A DNA stretch of 64,000 nt from Actinomyces graevenitzii C83 (GCF_000239695.1 NZ_JH470338.1:1463401-1527400), one strand, 5' to 3'. Numbered from the stretch's first letter, positions 7,855-17,125 are shown. A program made the numbers and translations. The notes: generated by a model from the letters alone, not told the origin.

Positions 7855-10290
7855 GTGAGTACTAATCGGCCCAACGCAAGCATCTGGGACGACGACGAAG
7901 GCGAGGCCCAGCTGCGCCCCATGATGCGTAAAAATAATGCGCATCTTTTCGACGACGAACCTCCAGTTTCTTCACTTTCAGCCGCTAGCGCTGCCAGTGC
8001 CGCCGCTGCAGTAGCTGGTTACACCGCCAGTTCTGCCGCTGAGGCCAACGCCGCCTCGGCTTTGAGCGCTCCTAGCGCCTACTCGGTTGGCAGCGCCTCC
8101 TCTGCTTTGAGTGCCCGCTCTGCCGGTAGCGCCCACTCTGCGGTCAGCGCCTCTAGCGCCGCTGTGCCTTCAGCTGCCTCTGCGGCTGCGCCTGAGGCCG
8201 CTGGAGCTGCGGTTTCTGCACCCACCCCAGATTCAGCTGGTTCAGCCCCGCTCAGTGCCCGCTCTGGTGCTACTCCCGACGCCGCCCCTAACGCTGCTTC
8301 TGCCCAGTCTGGCGCCCCTAACGCTGCTTCTGCCCCGGCTATGCCACCCAGCCAGGCCCCCAAGTCAGCGCCTAGCGCACCGGTTAACGGCCCGGTTTTG
8401 GGCACCACCCCTTCGGTGCACGTGCCCGCGAGCTCTTTGGCTAACAATGGTGTGCCAGCCATGCTGGCTAACACCCCGCAGGCTACTGGCCGTCACTACA
8501 CTAACGCTGAAAATGCCCACACTTCTGGCACTTTTGACTCTGCTGCCCGCCGCGCTAATGCCACCACGGCTGCTACCGGCGCCACTGCGGCTACTGGCGC
8601 TAGTGCGCTGACTGCGGCCAGTGCTGCTGCCGCTTCAGTTACTGCCCAGTCTCCCGTTAGTGCTGCCTCAGCTAATGCCCCGGAACTGGCCGACGCCGCT
8701 AAGCCAGCTGTTGCTGACGCCGGCGCCGCTAACCCTGGCTCTGGCGCGGTGCGTCGTCGTAGCCTGTTTACTGCCGTGCCTCAGCCTGTGCCTGTTGATG
8801 AGGATAGCGACGATGAAACCATCCAGGTGCCGGTAGTGCGTGAGGATCTGATCCCAGATTCCTTCTCTGCCGCTAGTGCCGTATCAGCTAGCGCCGCCTC
8901 TGCTAGCGCAACCTCGGCTGCTGAGAGCGCTTCTGCCGCTGAAACTGTCTCTGCTGCGGAAACCACTTCGGCTGCGGAAACCAGCTCTAGCGTGAGCGCC
9001 GCTAGTGCCCCCTCTAGCCTAGAGCACAGCTCCGCTGCGACCTCCCCGGCCTCAGCTAGCGGCGACGTCGCCCCGGAAAGCGCCGCCCAGGCAGACCAGG
9101 AGGCTGTAGACAGCGTCCAGGAGCTAAATGACGCGCATGAAGTTGAGGCCACCGCTATCCCGCTGCCTACCGACTTTGATGCTCCCTCTGCTATCAGCAT
9201 TCCTACCCCGCCGCACACGGTGAGCTCGGCTTTGTCGGCAGAGTCCACTTTCTCTATTGATTCTGCGGTTTCTGCCGCCTCTGCCGCCTCTAGCGTGGGC
9301 ATTACCCTACCGTCTGCGGCTACTCCAGCCCCAGCCGTGCCAGTCACCCTGGCGCCAGCTGTCCCGGTCACCCCGGCTGCCGGTGCCACGGACACAGCCA
9401 GCAACGAGCTCAGCAAGACCACCCCAGCTGCAGATGCACCCGAGCCGCCGGCTCCCCCGGCCCCTGAGCAGCCTGAAGCGACTAAGGCTGACTTTGCTGA
9501 CGATGAGTTGGTGGCCAGTGACCACACTGAAACCACCATTATGGACGCCGCCGACATGGAGCTGGAGGAGGTTGTTAAGCCAGTAGTTACCAGCACCTCC
9601 CCGGTAGGGGTTGAGCGCCTAGACCACCTGGCCACGGCAGACTCTGCGGATCTGGCCCCGGTGGCCCCCAGCCCCTCTAGCGCGATCTTCGCCTCCACCC
9701 GCACTGCTGCTTTCAGCGATTCGGCTAACCAGTCCGATGCAGACAATGAGGTTGACGACGACGTACTGCTAGCTGGCTCCACCGTGGTCGGTAAGCCCGC
9801 CTCACGCGCTGCCGCCCACTGGGGTGGCACTCTACTGGCGCTAGTGCTGTTCCCGATCGCCTGGTTCTTGATGCACACCGCCGCTAACGCCCTCACCGGC
9901 GCTTTGGCTGATGGCTGGCCTAAGGTCTTCTCCACCGCCGGCATCATTGAGCTAGGCATGGCGATAGTGCTGCTGATCGTGGTTATGGCGACGGCGACCC
10001 GCTCTTCCCTGGGCACCTTCGTCACCGGTATTACTACCTTACTGATTGGCTTGCCCTTTGTGGTGGTGCCTTCGATTACCAAGCAGTACCTGGGTGATTT
10101 CCTGGCCAATATGGCTTTGCAGTCGCGCTTTGGCCGGATCTTGTCTGAGGCTATTCTTCTCGACGGCGTCAGCGGCCGCCTGGTGATCATTGGCCTGTTC
10201 CTGATCATGCTGGGCGTGGTTTCGCACTCTACCCGTCGCGCTGGACGCCGCGAGCGCCTAGTGATGGATCGTGCCAACACCAAAAAGTAG
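7855..10290 (+). CDS. Ala/Ser-rich protein with C-terminal four-helix membrane domain
   Basis: 811 aa. Residues 1-45 are acidic/polar (WDDDEGEAQLRPMMRK). Residues about 45-640 are extreme low complexity, with SAASA/SALSA units, occasional TAATG blocks, and interspersed acidic patches (DEDSDDETIQVPV near 320, DDELVASDHTETT near 545). A membrane domain follows (about 645-795: four hydrophobic helices), ending in STRRAGRRERL, shared with the protein at 6747. There is no signal peptide and no sortase motif, so the long tail is predicted cytoplasmic or exposed depending on topology. Start GTG with a good Shine-Dalgarno (AAGGAG, 7 nt away). Codon usage in the repeats is varied (GCC/GCT/GCG with TCT/AGC), as if selected at protein level. 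Function unknown. Confidence 0.75.
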   Translation: MSTNRPNASIWDDDEGEAQLRPMMRKNNAHLFDDEPPVSSLSAASAASAAAAVAGYTASSAAEANAASALSAPSAYSVGSASSALSARSAGSAHSAVSASSAAVPSAASAAAPEAAGAAVSAPTPDSAGSAPLSARSGATPDAAPNAASAQSGAPNAASAPAMPPSQAPKSAPSAPVNGPVLGTTPSVHVPASSLANNGVPAMLANTPQATGRHYTNAENAHTSGTFDSAARRANATTAATGATAATGASALTAASAAAASVTAQSPVSAASANAPELADAAKPAVADAGAANPGSGAVRRRSLFTAVPQPVPVDEDSDDETIQVPVVREDLIPDSFSAASAVSASAASASATSAAESASAAETVSAAETTSAAETSSSVSAASAPSSLEHSSAATSPASASGDVAPESAAQADQEAVDSVQELNDAHEVEATAIPLPTDFDAPSAISIPTPPHTVSSALSAESTFSIDSAVSAASAASSVGITLPSAATPAPAVPVTLAPAVPVTPAAGATDTASNELSKTTPAADAPEPPAPPAPEQPEATKADFADDELVASDHTETTIMDAADMELEEVVKPVVTSTSPVGVERLDHLATADSADLAPVAPSPSSAIFASTRTAAFSDSANQSDADNEVDDDVLLAGSTVVGKPASRAAAHWGGTLLALVLFPIAWFLMHTAANALTGALADGWPKVFSTAGIIELGMAIVLLIVVMATATRSSLGTFVTGITTLLIGLPFVVVPSITKQYLGDFLANMALQSRFGRILSEAILLDGVSGRLVIIGLFLIMLGVVSHSTRRAGRRERLVMDRANTKK

Positions 10291-10351
10291 CCTTTAGCTA
10301 AGAGCAGCCTGGTTAGCTAACCCCAAAAAATAACCTGTTAGCGGGCAGCGT

Positions 10352-10380
10352 TGGCCCCCGGACTTAAAGTCCGGGGGCCA
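10352..10380. terminator. Bidirectional terminator-like palindrome
   Basis: Perfect inverted repeat with 14-nt arms (TGGCCCCCGGACTT, one central A), between two convergent genes. The T-tract on the plus side is weak (ACGTTTTG). Confidence 0.7.
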
Positions 10381-10518
10381 GTTACGTTTTGTGGGCGCTA
10401 GCGCGTTAGCGCCGTCTGAGGACCACCTGGTTAACGGCCAGCGGGCCGGTTAGAGTCCGGCCAGGGCACCGCCCGCGCAGCAGGGCATTAGCGCCACCGC
10501 GTAGCAAGCGCTAGCACG

Positions 10519-11721
10519 CTAGCGGGTGATGGTGTGGTGGTGCTGTGTAGCACCAAAAATAGCCTCGTTGTCGTACTCGAAGTTGTTTGGGCTGATGGGT
10601 TTACCGGCAGCCATTTCGGCGCGCATATGGGCCACTACCGCATCCAGAGTGCCGAATTTAGCGGCCACTAAACGCTGACGCTGGTAGCCCACCCCGTTGC
10701 GACTGATGTCGTCCAAGATGGCAAGGTCATCTAGGCAGCCCAGGTCTGCAGCGGCAGGCTCTAGCTCTTTAAGCAGTAGCGGCAGGGTGTCGGTAATGAG
10801 CGCCTCATCGCCGTGGATGTTTTCGATCAAAATCGCTTCCATGCCGTAGCGAGCAGCACGCCACTTGTTTTCGTCCAGGAACCAGGGCGAAATGGTTTCT
10901 AGGGTTTCACCCTTATCTAGGCGTCGTGAAGCGGTTTCTACCAGGGCATGTACCAGGGCAGCAATGGCGCGCACCTCGGTTAAGTTAGTGGCGGCGTCGG
11001 CCACGCGCACCTCAATGGTGCCCAGGCGCGGCGAGGGGCGAATATCCCAGCGGATCTCGTCGAAGTGGTCAATCACGCCGGTTTTGAGCATGTCGTCGGT
11101 GTAGTGCTCCAGGTCCTGCCAACGCTCAAATAGGCGCGGTACGCCCGCCGTGGGCAGCTGCTGGAACACCATGGCGCGGTTGTCACAGTAGGCAGTGTCC
11201 ACGCCCGCCCAGAACGGGGAAGAAGCGCTGAGGATCTGCATATGCGGCAGTTTGGTGGCCAGGTAGTTCAAGATCGGCATGACCTTGTCACGGTCCTCAA
11301 TACCCACATGCACGTGGGTGCCAAATAGCAGCATTTGCCGGCCCCAGAACTGGGTACGGTTAACTAGCTCGGCGTAGCGACCTGAGTCTGACACGCGCTG
11401 GAAAATTGGGTCAGCAAAGGGGTGTGAGCCGGCGCTGGCCAGGTCGATGCGTAGCGGCTCTAGCACCGGGCGTAGCAGCTCTATGCCTTCTTGTAGGTCG
11501 GCGGCGCAGGCGGCCACGGAGAACTGTTTGCGTGAAACTAGCTCCACCGTGTTACGTAGCATCTCCCCATGCACCAGCGGGGTGTCGGGGTGGGCGCGGT
11601 GGAGCTGGTCAATTACCCAGTCACCGCATTGGCGTAGGTTTTCGTCGTCGCAGTCAATTAGCTGAAGCTCCCACTCCACGCCAATGCTGCTACGGTCCGA
11701 CTTGGCAAAGTCGATGGCCAT
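10519..11721 (-). CDS. YbdK-type carboxylate-amine ligase (GCS2 family)
   Basis: Glutamate-cysteine ligase 2 family enzyme, 400 aa, cytoplasmic. Members join glutamate to cysteine or a related amine using ATP. The family start is visible: GVEWELQLID (the metal-binding E-x-E region), then VELVSRKQFSV, LFGTHVHVGIED (His motif), STDQ-region equivalent DNRAMVFQQLPTAG, and RPSPRLGTIEVRVADA near residue 230. Length fits. ATG start with AGGAG just upstream. It is 82 bp downstream of the glutamine amidotransferase on the same strand and may be co-transcribed. Glutathione is rare in actinobacteria, so the physiological substrate could be something else. Confidence 0.87.
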   Translation of the reverse strand: MAIDFAKSDRSSIGVEWELQLIDCDDENLRQCGDWVIDQLHRAHPDTPLVHGEMLRNTVELVSRKQFSVAACAADLQEGIELLRPVLEPLRIDLASAGSHPFADPIFQRVSDSGRYAELVNRTQFWGRQMLLFGTHVHVGIEDRDKVMPILNYLATKLPHMQILSASSPFWAGVDTAYCDNRAMVFQQLPTAGVPRLFERWQDLEHYTDDMLKTGVIDHFDEIRWDIRPSPRLGTIEVRVADAATNLTEVRAIAALVHALVETASRRLDKGETLETISPWFLDENKWRAARYGMEAILIENIHGDEALITDTLPLLLKELEPAAADLGCLDDLAILDDISRNGVGYQRQRLVAAKFGTLDAVVAHMRAEMAAGKPISPNNFEYDNEAIFGATQHHHTITR

Positions 11722-11803
11722 TTTTTCTCCTCTACGACGCCGTCCCTGCTTTAGGGCTTATATGGCGCCGTTTGTTTTGGGCCAGCTTAGGCGCAGTGTG
11801 TGC

Positions 11804-12574
11804 TTAGGCGGTGCGCTGGTAGCGCTCAACGAAGCGGGTAATGAGCTGGTTAGCGCTGAGTACATCAGCACTGTCGCAACGCGCTATGACGGCGGCCTTC
11901 TGGTCTGCAGGGTAGTAGGTGTCTCCGTAGGTGTTGATGCGGATATGCATACCTTTACGGGTGATTTCGGGGTGGAACTGGGTGCCGTAAACGTTTTTAC
12001 CCCAGCGCAGCATTTGCACGTGGCAAAAGTCCCCGGTGGCGAGGATGGAGGCCCCCTTGGGCAGTATCCCTACGGCCTGTGAGTGGCCGGTATAGGAGTA
12101 GAAAACTGGGCCTGCGTGGGCGGTAAGCGGGTCGCGGTGACCGTCGTCGGTAAGGCTGATACGGGGGGCCTGTAGGTCCTCCCCGAAGCCGTCTACCAGT
12201 TTGCCGCCGCTAGCTAGACTCAGCGCCTGCAAGCCAAAGCAAATACCCAGGGTGGGGAAGTCTTGGTCGATCAGACGCTTAGCTAGCGCACGTACACGCC
12301 GCTCTACGCGCTGATGCTCGGGGGATTTGTCCTCGCCGTGGAAGCCGAAGGGAGAACCCGTAATGATTACCCCGCTGTAGTCGCGTTGCAGGTTTAGGGT
12401 TTCCGGCTCACATGCATCGGTATCTAGTAGATCCATGATCTCTAGATCCTCATCACCTAGGCGCCCGTACATTCGCAGCGTGTTTAACTCATCAGTGGCA
12501 ATGTCTCCGGTGGGACGGCAAACAGCCACAAGGAATGGTAAACGCGAGGTTGCGGGTGCCGATTCGGTGTGCAT
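11804..12574 (-). CDS. Class I glutamine amidotransferase (GMP synthase-like)
   Basis: Stand-alone GATase domain, 256 aa. It hydrolyses glutamine and passes ammonia to a partner substrate. The catalytic triad is visible: Cys in LGICFGLQAL and His-Glu in TQFHPEITRKG. The oxyanion element SPFGFHGED precedes. It resembles the YfeJ/GuaA-type 'GMP synthase - glutamine amidotransferase domain' proteins of actinobacteria; the real acceptor is unknown. I place the start at ATG 12574 (MHTESAP) because TAGCGT lies 7 nt upstream in this window's leaderless pattern. An in-frame start 10 codons upstream has no supporting signal. It is upstream of the YbdK-type ligase, so a shared amino-acid or peptide-ligation role is possible (inference). 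Confidence 0.84.
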   Translation of the reverse strand: MHTESAPATSRLPFLVAVCRPTGDIATDELNTLRMYGRLGDEDLEIMDLLDTDACEPETLNLQRDYSGVIITGSPFGFHGEDKSPEHQRVERRVRALAKRLIDQDFPTLGICFGLQALSLASGGKLVDGFGEDLQAPRISLTDDGHRDPLTAHAGPVFYSYTGHSQAVGILPKGASILATGDFCHVQMLRWGKNVYGTQFHPEITRKGMHIRINTYGDTYYPADQKAAVIARCDSADVLSANQLITRFVERYQRTA

Positions 12575-12581
12575 ACATTGC

Positions 12582-12587
12582 ACGCTA
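12582..12587 (-). promoter_or_regulatory. -10 box, leaderless start of GATase
   Basis: TAGCGT (minus strand) followed by 7 nt and ATG 12574. Confidence 0.5.
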
Positions 12588-12623
12588 CCAGTAACCATCA
12601 GCAACGCACACTATGACAATGGT

Positions 12624-12660
12624 TAAAAACAAAACGTCCCAGGAGCTTTACTCCTGAGAC
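12624..12660 (-). terminator. Intrinsic terminator of tRNA-Pro
   Basis: On the minus strand GTCTCAGGAG-TAAAG-CTCCTGGGAC forms a 10-bp stem (one G.T pair) followed by GTTTTGTTTTTA. It ends 13 nt after the tRNA. Confidence 0.85.
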
Positions 12661-12672
12661 GCAGTTTATGAG

Positions 12673-12746
<74 letters not shown>

Positions 12747-12833
12747 TGGTGCCTGCCTATCATAGCGTGTTTAGCAACCTTAAAGCCAATTGCAACCCAA
12801 ACTTGGGATGTGTAGCGCGTTACAAACAGCTAT

Positions 12834-13805
12834 TTAGCGGGCCGTGAGGGTCAGCAGGGTGGCTTCAGGGCGGCAGGCGGTGCGTACCGGCGTGAAGGGG
12901 CTGGTCCCCAAACCTGCCGAGACGTGCAGGTAGGCCTGGCCCTCCTCGCTAGCTGGGGCAGTGCCCTTGTGGATGGCTTTGAAGCTGGCAGGCCAGGTAC
13001 TTAGGCCGCTGGCCTGGGCTGGGGGTAGATCACAGTTGGACACTAGGGCCCCATAGCCGGGTAGGCACAGCTGCCCTCCATGGGTGTGTCCAGCCAAAAT
13101 TAGCTGGGCGCCATCGGTCACCATCTGGTCTAGTACGCGCTGGTAAGGGGCATGGGTTACGCCAATTTTCACGACGGCGTCGCTAGCTTCCCCTGCAGCG
13201 CCCTCCCCCGCAGCTACAGGCTCCGGGAAGGCGTCGTCGTCGGCATGAGCATCAGCCACACCCACTAGCTCGATGAGCTGACCGGCCGCTTCCACCATAT
13301 CGCGACAGTTATCCAGGTCTTTCCAACCGCCAGCTAGCTGCATGTCACGTACTTCCTCCCAGGGCAGTACAGGCAAGTCAGCAACCGGATCATCATTGCT
13401 ACGCGGATCGCGGCGCAGGTAGCGAGTGGGTGAACGGAAAACCGTGCCGTGACGGTCGTGATCACCGAGCACAAAGGCGCCGGGGAAGGCCAGTAGCGGC
13501 TCCAGGGCCTCACCTAGGGCGCTTACGCCACCTAGGGTAGATAGATTGTCACCAGTGTTAATAACCAGATCTGGCTCAATATCTGCTAGTGCCCGCACCC
13601 ACGCCACCCGGGCTTTGGTAGCTCCTGTTAGGTGCAGGTCAGCAATATGCAGCAGCTTGATGGGCGCCGAGCCGGGGGCCAGTACGGGCACCTCAATGCG
13701 ACGCAGCACCGGCCAGCGAGCCTCGATTAGGCTCCACCCTAGGGTTGCCACCCCCACGCCGCCGACAGTGCCGACGGCGCAGGCTAGCTGTTTAAGCGCA
13801 CTCAC
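12834..13805 (-). CDS. Membrane-anchored metallophosphoesterase
   Basis: Calcineurin-like phosphoesterase, 323 aa, with an N-terminal hydrophobic anchor (residues about 5-28). Motifs in order: LLHIADLHL (D-x-H), INTGDN (GDN), LGDHDRHG (usually GNHD; here Asp replaces the Asn metal ligand/catalytic residue), GVTHAP, and LAGHTHGGQ (GHxH). The start GTG at 13805 overlaps the PBP stop (GTGA), so the two are translationally coupled. The same PBP-phosphoesterase pairing occurs in mycobacteria (ponA2-Rv3683), pointing to an envelope-linked role; the substrate is not established. Confidence 0.9.
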   Translation of the reverse strand: MSALKQLACAVGTVGGVGVATLGWSLIEARWPVLRRIEVPVLAPGSAPIKLLHIADLHLTGATKARVAWVRALADIEPDLVINTGDNLSTLGGVSALGEALEPLLAFPGAFVLGDHDRHGTVFRSPTRYLRRDPRSNDDPVADLPVLPWEEVRDMQLAGGWKDLDNCRDMVEAAGQLIELVGVADAHADDDAFPEPVAAGEGAAGEASDAVVKIGVTHAPYQRVLDQMVTDGAQLILAGHTHGGQLCLPGYGALVSNCDLPPAQASGLSTWPASFKAIHKGTAPASEEGQAYLHVSAGLGTSPFTPVRTACRPEATLLTLTAR

Positions 13806-16165
13806 TGGCCGTTCCCGCTGTTGCGACGGTCCTGGGGGGTACCGGTGGAGTTGTCAGCACTCAAACCGTTGTTGGTGGTGTTGCCACCCTGGGAGTTGTT
13901 GTAGTTACCGTTGGTGCCGTTGTTGTAGTTGCCGTTATTGCCGGTACCGTTGTTGTTAGTACTGCCATTGTTATTGCCGTTGTTGTTATTGTTGTTGTTG
14001 TTATTGTTGTTGTTGCCATGGGGGGTGGCCCCGGTGTTGCCGACGGCGCTGTTGCCACCCAGGCTGACCTGGTTGAACTGCTGAACTTCAGTGCCCGAAA
14101 GAGCCGAGTTCATGTAGTCGCGCCACAGCGGGGTGGGCAGGTCAGAACCGTACATGGTGGAGTAGTAGCGACCACCAATAACCTGGCCGTCCATGTGGAA
14201 GTTACCCTCAGAGTGGCCTACCCACACGGCGGTGGACAGCTGCGGCACAAAGCCCACGAACCAGGCGTTATCCATCTTTTCGGTAGTACCGGTCTTACCT
14301 GCGCTAGGCCGGTTAAGGGCAGCCGCTGCGCCAGTACCGTTCCCCTTCATTACATAAGTCAGGGTCAATGCCACCTGATCTGCGTGAGTGGGGTCCATAA
14401 CCTGACGGCAGGCAGTTGAGGGGACCTTGATCTCAGTGCCGTCATCCTTGGTTACCTTGGTGATGGCGGTGGGCGGGCAGTAGGTGCCGTGAGCCGCGAA
14501 GGTGGCGTAAACATTGGCCATGGTGATCGGAGCTACGTTCATGGTGCCCAGCACCATGGAGGGGTTGTGGTCGATTTCCCCACCATCAACCGTGGTTATA
14601 CCCAGATCCTTAGCCAGGCTAGTGACCGCACACAGGTCCATACGGCTAAGCATGTATACGTAGCTAACGTTTACCGACAGGGCAGTAGCGTTAATAACCG
14701 TGTGGTTAACGTTTTCTGAAGCATTAGCGTTAGACACGTTCCAGTTTTCAATGGCGAAACCCGGGTCACAGCTGGCGTGGAAGTCACCGGTAGTGAAGGT
14801 GTGGGGGGCACCGCCTAGCACCGTGTAGCCAGACATACCCCGTTGGTACCACTGGGCCAAAACAATCGGCTTGAAGGATGAACCAGGCTGGAAACCACCA
14901 GTGTTAGAGCCACCATGCTTAGAGTCGGCCGCGTAGGACAGCTTAGTGGCGGTGGGGTCATCATTGCTGGGCTCACCATAGTTGGTATTTTGCACCATGG
15001 TGATGATCTTGCCGGTGCCCGGCTCGATAGACACTAGTGCACCCTTAACGTTGGACTCATCCCCAGTGGGCAGCCAGTTAGCCATGGTGTCGTAAGCGGC
15101 CTGCTGCTTGGCCATATCCAAGGTGGTGGTGATCTGCAGACCACCACGCAGCAGCAGCTGACGGCGAGTAGCCTCATCCTTACCGTAGGCGTCGTTGGTG
15201 AGGATCTCACGCACCACGTATTCACAGAAGTAGGCAGCACTCTTGGTTACGCCGTCAGAGCCTGAGCCACAACCACCGACGGCGTTGGTTACCTTCAGCA
15301 TGGAGTCGATGCTCTGACTGGTGGCTTCCTTGTACTGCTCCTGAGTGATGAACTTTTCCTCAAGCATCTTCTGGAGCACCCAGTCACGGCGGGTCTTAGC
15401 CGCCTCAGGGTTGGTGATGGGGTCGTAACGGGTAGGCCAGTTAGTCATACCGGCCAGCAGTGCAGACTCACCAATGGTTAGGCTGTCGGCGCTGTGAGAG
15501 AAGTAGTGACGGCTGGCAGCCTCAATACCGTAGGTGGAAGGACCGAAGGCGGCAATATTGAGGTAACCCTCTAGGATCTGCGCTTTGGTGTAACGCTTTT
15601 CCAGCGTTAGCGCATACTTGGCTTCACGCAGCTTACGAGCCGGGGTGGCGGCGCGAGCAGCCTCCACAGCCTCCGGGTCGCTAGCCTGCAAACCTGCCTC
15701 AATAAGCACGTTCTTGACGTACTGCTGAGTCAAGGTAGAGGCACCCTGGGTGGAGCCACCAGCGGCGTTGGTGACTACTGCACGCAACATACCCGACAGG
15801 TCCACACCCTTGTGCTTGTAAAAACGCTTGTCCTCAACGGCCACGATAGCGTTTCGGGCATTCTTGGAAATCTTGGCTAGCGGCACCACAATACGGTTTT
15901 CCGCATAGAACTGGGCGATGGTCTGCCCATCAGAACCCTTCAGATAGGAGATCTGGGAGGGCTGAAGCACGTTGAAGTCGCTAGGTAGCTCATCAAACAG
16001 CTGCACTGAGGCATCTGTGAGAACTGAAGCCGCCCCTACAAAGGGCAGCGCAAAACCGGCGGCGAACACACCGCCACCAACGGCCAACATAAAAAATGAG
16101 AGCAGTGCGGCAAGTAGCTCCCGGGGAGAGGATAGGGAGACTCTCGAGCTAGCAGACTTCGACAT
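13802..16165 (-). CDS. Class A penicillin-binding protein with Asn-rich tail
   Basis: Bifunctional peptidoglycan glycosyltransferase/transpeptidase, 787 aa. There is a membrane anchor at about 16-45. The GT51 domain has the catalytic Glu in VAVEDKRFYKHKGVD (E111) and GASTLTQQYVKN. The transpeptidase domain has SSFK (429-432), SVN (497-499) and KTGT (624-627). After about residue 700 comes an Asn/Gly/Thr-rich tail with a 12-residue Asn run (near 716-775), encoded by AAC/AAT triplets. It is presumably an extracytoplasmic flexible or wall-interacting tail. ATG 16165 has TAGGCT 7 nt upstream (leaderless). It is followed by the coupled phosphoesterase and is divergent from whiB, as in the mycobacterial ponA2/whiB4 region. 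Confidence 0.95.
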   Translation of the reverse strand: MSKSASSRVSLSSPRELLAALLSFFMLAVGGGVFAAGFALPFVGAASVLTDASVQLFDELPSDFNVLQPSQISYLKGSDGQTIAQFYAENRIVVPLAKISKNARNAIVAVEDKRFYKHKGVDLSGMLRAVVTNAAGGSTQGASTLTQQYVKNVLIEAGLQASDPEAVEAARAATPARKLREAKYALTLEKRYTKAQILEGYLNIAAFGPSTYGIEAASRHYFSHSADSLTIGESALLAGMTNWPTRYDPITNPEAAKTRRDWVLQKMLEEKFITQEQYKEATSQSIDSMLKVTNAVGGCGSGSDGVTKSAAYFCEYVVREILTNDAYGKDEATRRQLLLRGGLQITTTLDMAKQQAAYDTMANWLPTGDESNVKGALVSIEPGTGKIITMVQNTNYGEPSNDDPTATKLSYAADSKHGGSNTGGFQPGSSFKPIVLAQWYQRGMSGYTVLGGAPHTFTTGDFHASCDPGFAIENWNVSNANASENVNHTVINATALSVNVSYVYMLSRMDLCAVTSLAKDLGITTVDGGEIDHNPSMVLGTMNVAPITMANVYATFAAHGTYCPPTAITKVTKDDGTEIKVPSTACRQVMDPTHADQVALTLTYVMKGNGTGAAAALNRPSAGKTGTTEKMDNAWFVGFVPQLSTAVWVGHSEGNFHMDGQVIGGRYYSTMYGSDLPTPLWRDYMNSALSGTEVQQFNQVSLGGNSAVGNTGATPHGNNNNNNNNNNNNGNNNGSTNNNGTGNNGNYNNGTNGNYNNSQGGNTTNNGLSADNSTGTPQDRRNSGNGQ

Positions 16166-16172
16166 AGTCCCT

Positions 16173-16178
16173 AGCCTA
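16173..16178 (-). promoter_or_regulatory. -10 box, leaderless start of PBP
   Basis: TAGGCT (minus) with 7 nt to ATG 16165. Confidence 0.55.
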
Positions 16179-16404
16179 CGTCATGGGGCAAGCAATGAGA
16201 CAGAGCGGCTTGGTAACACTTCTGCACGTAGGCCAAAATTTTTGTTAGGACTAATACCTTCTCTAGACCCATTTTTGTGCCGTTTTGGGAAATTTTGAAA
16301 TAACGTGCAGCGAGAATTTGAATCCGCGGACAAACAGGCGTAGAGTCTGGGGTGAGCTGAGTAACAAAGAAGTGCTCGCCTGGACAAATGAAAGTAGTTC
16401 CAAA

Positions 16405-16785
16405 ATGAATAACGAAATTCATTCCTGGACCCAATTGGCAGCGTGTGCCGGCATAGACACCACCCTGCTGTTTGGAAAGGGCGCCGAGCAAAGGCAAGCA
16501 CGCGAGTTGTGCTACTCCTGCCCGGTGCGTTTGCAGTGCCTGGCTGAAGCTCTTAACGCCGACACCGATTTTGGAGTTTGGGGCGGTTTAACTGAACGCG
16601 AACGCCGCGCCCTGGCCCGCAACATGCCTCACATCACTGACTGGACTGCCTGGCTCTCCAGCGACGATGCCCTGGCGGAGGAAATCCGCCAGTTACGTAA
16701 GCCCGCCCGCACCTCCCTACTGCGCCGCAAGCCCAACCTGAGCGAGAGCGTCTCGCACACCACCCCCACTCGCGCCGCAGCCTAA
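16405..16785 (+). CDS. WhiB-family iron-sulfur regulator
   Basis: 126 aa redox-sensitive [4Fe-4S] transcription factor specific to actinobacteria. The four ligand Cys are in AACAG and in ELCYSCPVRLQCLAE (C-x2-C-x5-C). The sigma-contacting turn DFGVWGGLTERERRAL follows. A basic C-terminus (LRKPARTSLLRRKPN) fits DNA binding. The start at ATG 16405 (MNNEIHSW) gives a normal WhiB length. An in-frame codon 40 residues upstream would add a non-homologous extension. Divergent from the PBP gene and followed by DUF4177 and Crp; this synteny matches the mycobacterial WhiB4 region, so a WhiB4-type redox role is inferred. Confidence 0.92.
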   Translation: MNNEIHSWTQLAACAGIDTTLLFGKGAEQRQARELCYSCPVRLQCLAEALNADTDFGVWGGLTERERRALARNMPHITDWTAWLSSDDALAEEIRQLRKPARTSLLRRKPNLSESVSHTTPTRAAA

Positions 16786-16837
16786 GATCAGACCACTTCA
16801 AAGCCCCCCACACCCACTCTTTCATCCCACTAACAGG

Positions 16838-16843
16838 TAGGGT
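16838..16843 (+). promoter_or_regulatory. -10 box, leaderless start of DUF4177 gene
   Basis: TAGGGT with 6 nt to ATG 16850. Confidence 0.5.
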
Positions 16844-16849
16844 GTAGCC

Positions 16850-17008
16850 ATGACTACTTGGGAATACGCAACCGTGCCGCTAATCACGCACGCAACTAAG
16901 CAAATCTTGGACCAGTGGGGCGCCGACGGTTGGGAACTAGTTCAAATCGTTCCCGGCCCGGCAGGCACCGAAAACCTAATCGCCTACCTCAAGCGTCCCA
17001 CCAACTAG
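16850..17008 (+). CDS. Small DUF4177-like protein
   Basis: 52 aa: MTTWEYATVPLITHATKQIL, then DQWGADGWELVQIV and a LIAYLKRP ending. The WEYATVPL and WGADGWELV blocks are typical of the small DUF4177-like proteins encoded between crp and whiB4 in actinobacteria (Rv3678A type). Function unknown. It has its own TAGGGT -10 box 6 nt before the ATG, so it is probably leaderless. A strong bidirectional terminator follows 36 bp after the stop. Confidence 0.88.
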   Translation: MTTWEYATVPLITHATKQILDQWGADGWELVQIVPGPAGTENLIAYLKRPTN

Positions 17009-17043
17009 TTATCGCTAGCGCAGAAAACTAGTACAGATAAATC

Positions 17044-17076
17044 AGTGCCCGGTCGTAATTAATACGACCGGGCACT
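17044..17076. terminator. Bidirectional terminator between DUF4177 gene and crp
   Basis: Perfect 14-bp stem (AGTGCCCGGTCGTA and its complement) with a 5-nt loop. It lies between convergent genes. A-rich flanks on both sides supply short U-tracts. Confidence 0.8.
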
Positions 17077-17125
17077 AAAGCTTATGGGCGCTATTTATGC
17101 GCGTTTATCAGCTTATGGGCGCTTA

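Noticed and set aside
8781..10283. Long antisense open frame (about 500 codons) opposite the Ala/Ser-rich gene
   Set aside because: It mirrors the repetitive codons of the real gene, gives Ser/Ala/Glu low complexity, and lacks a ribosome-binding site. Gene orientation is fixed by the Shine-Dalgarno and membrane domain on the plus strand.
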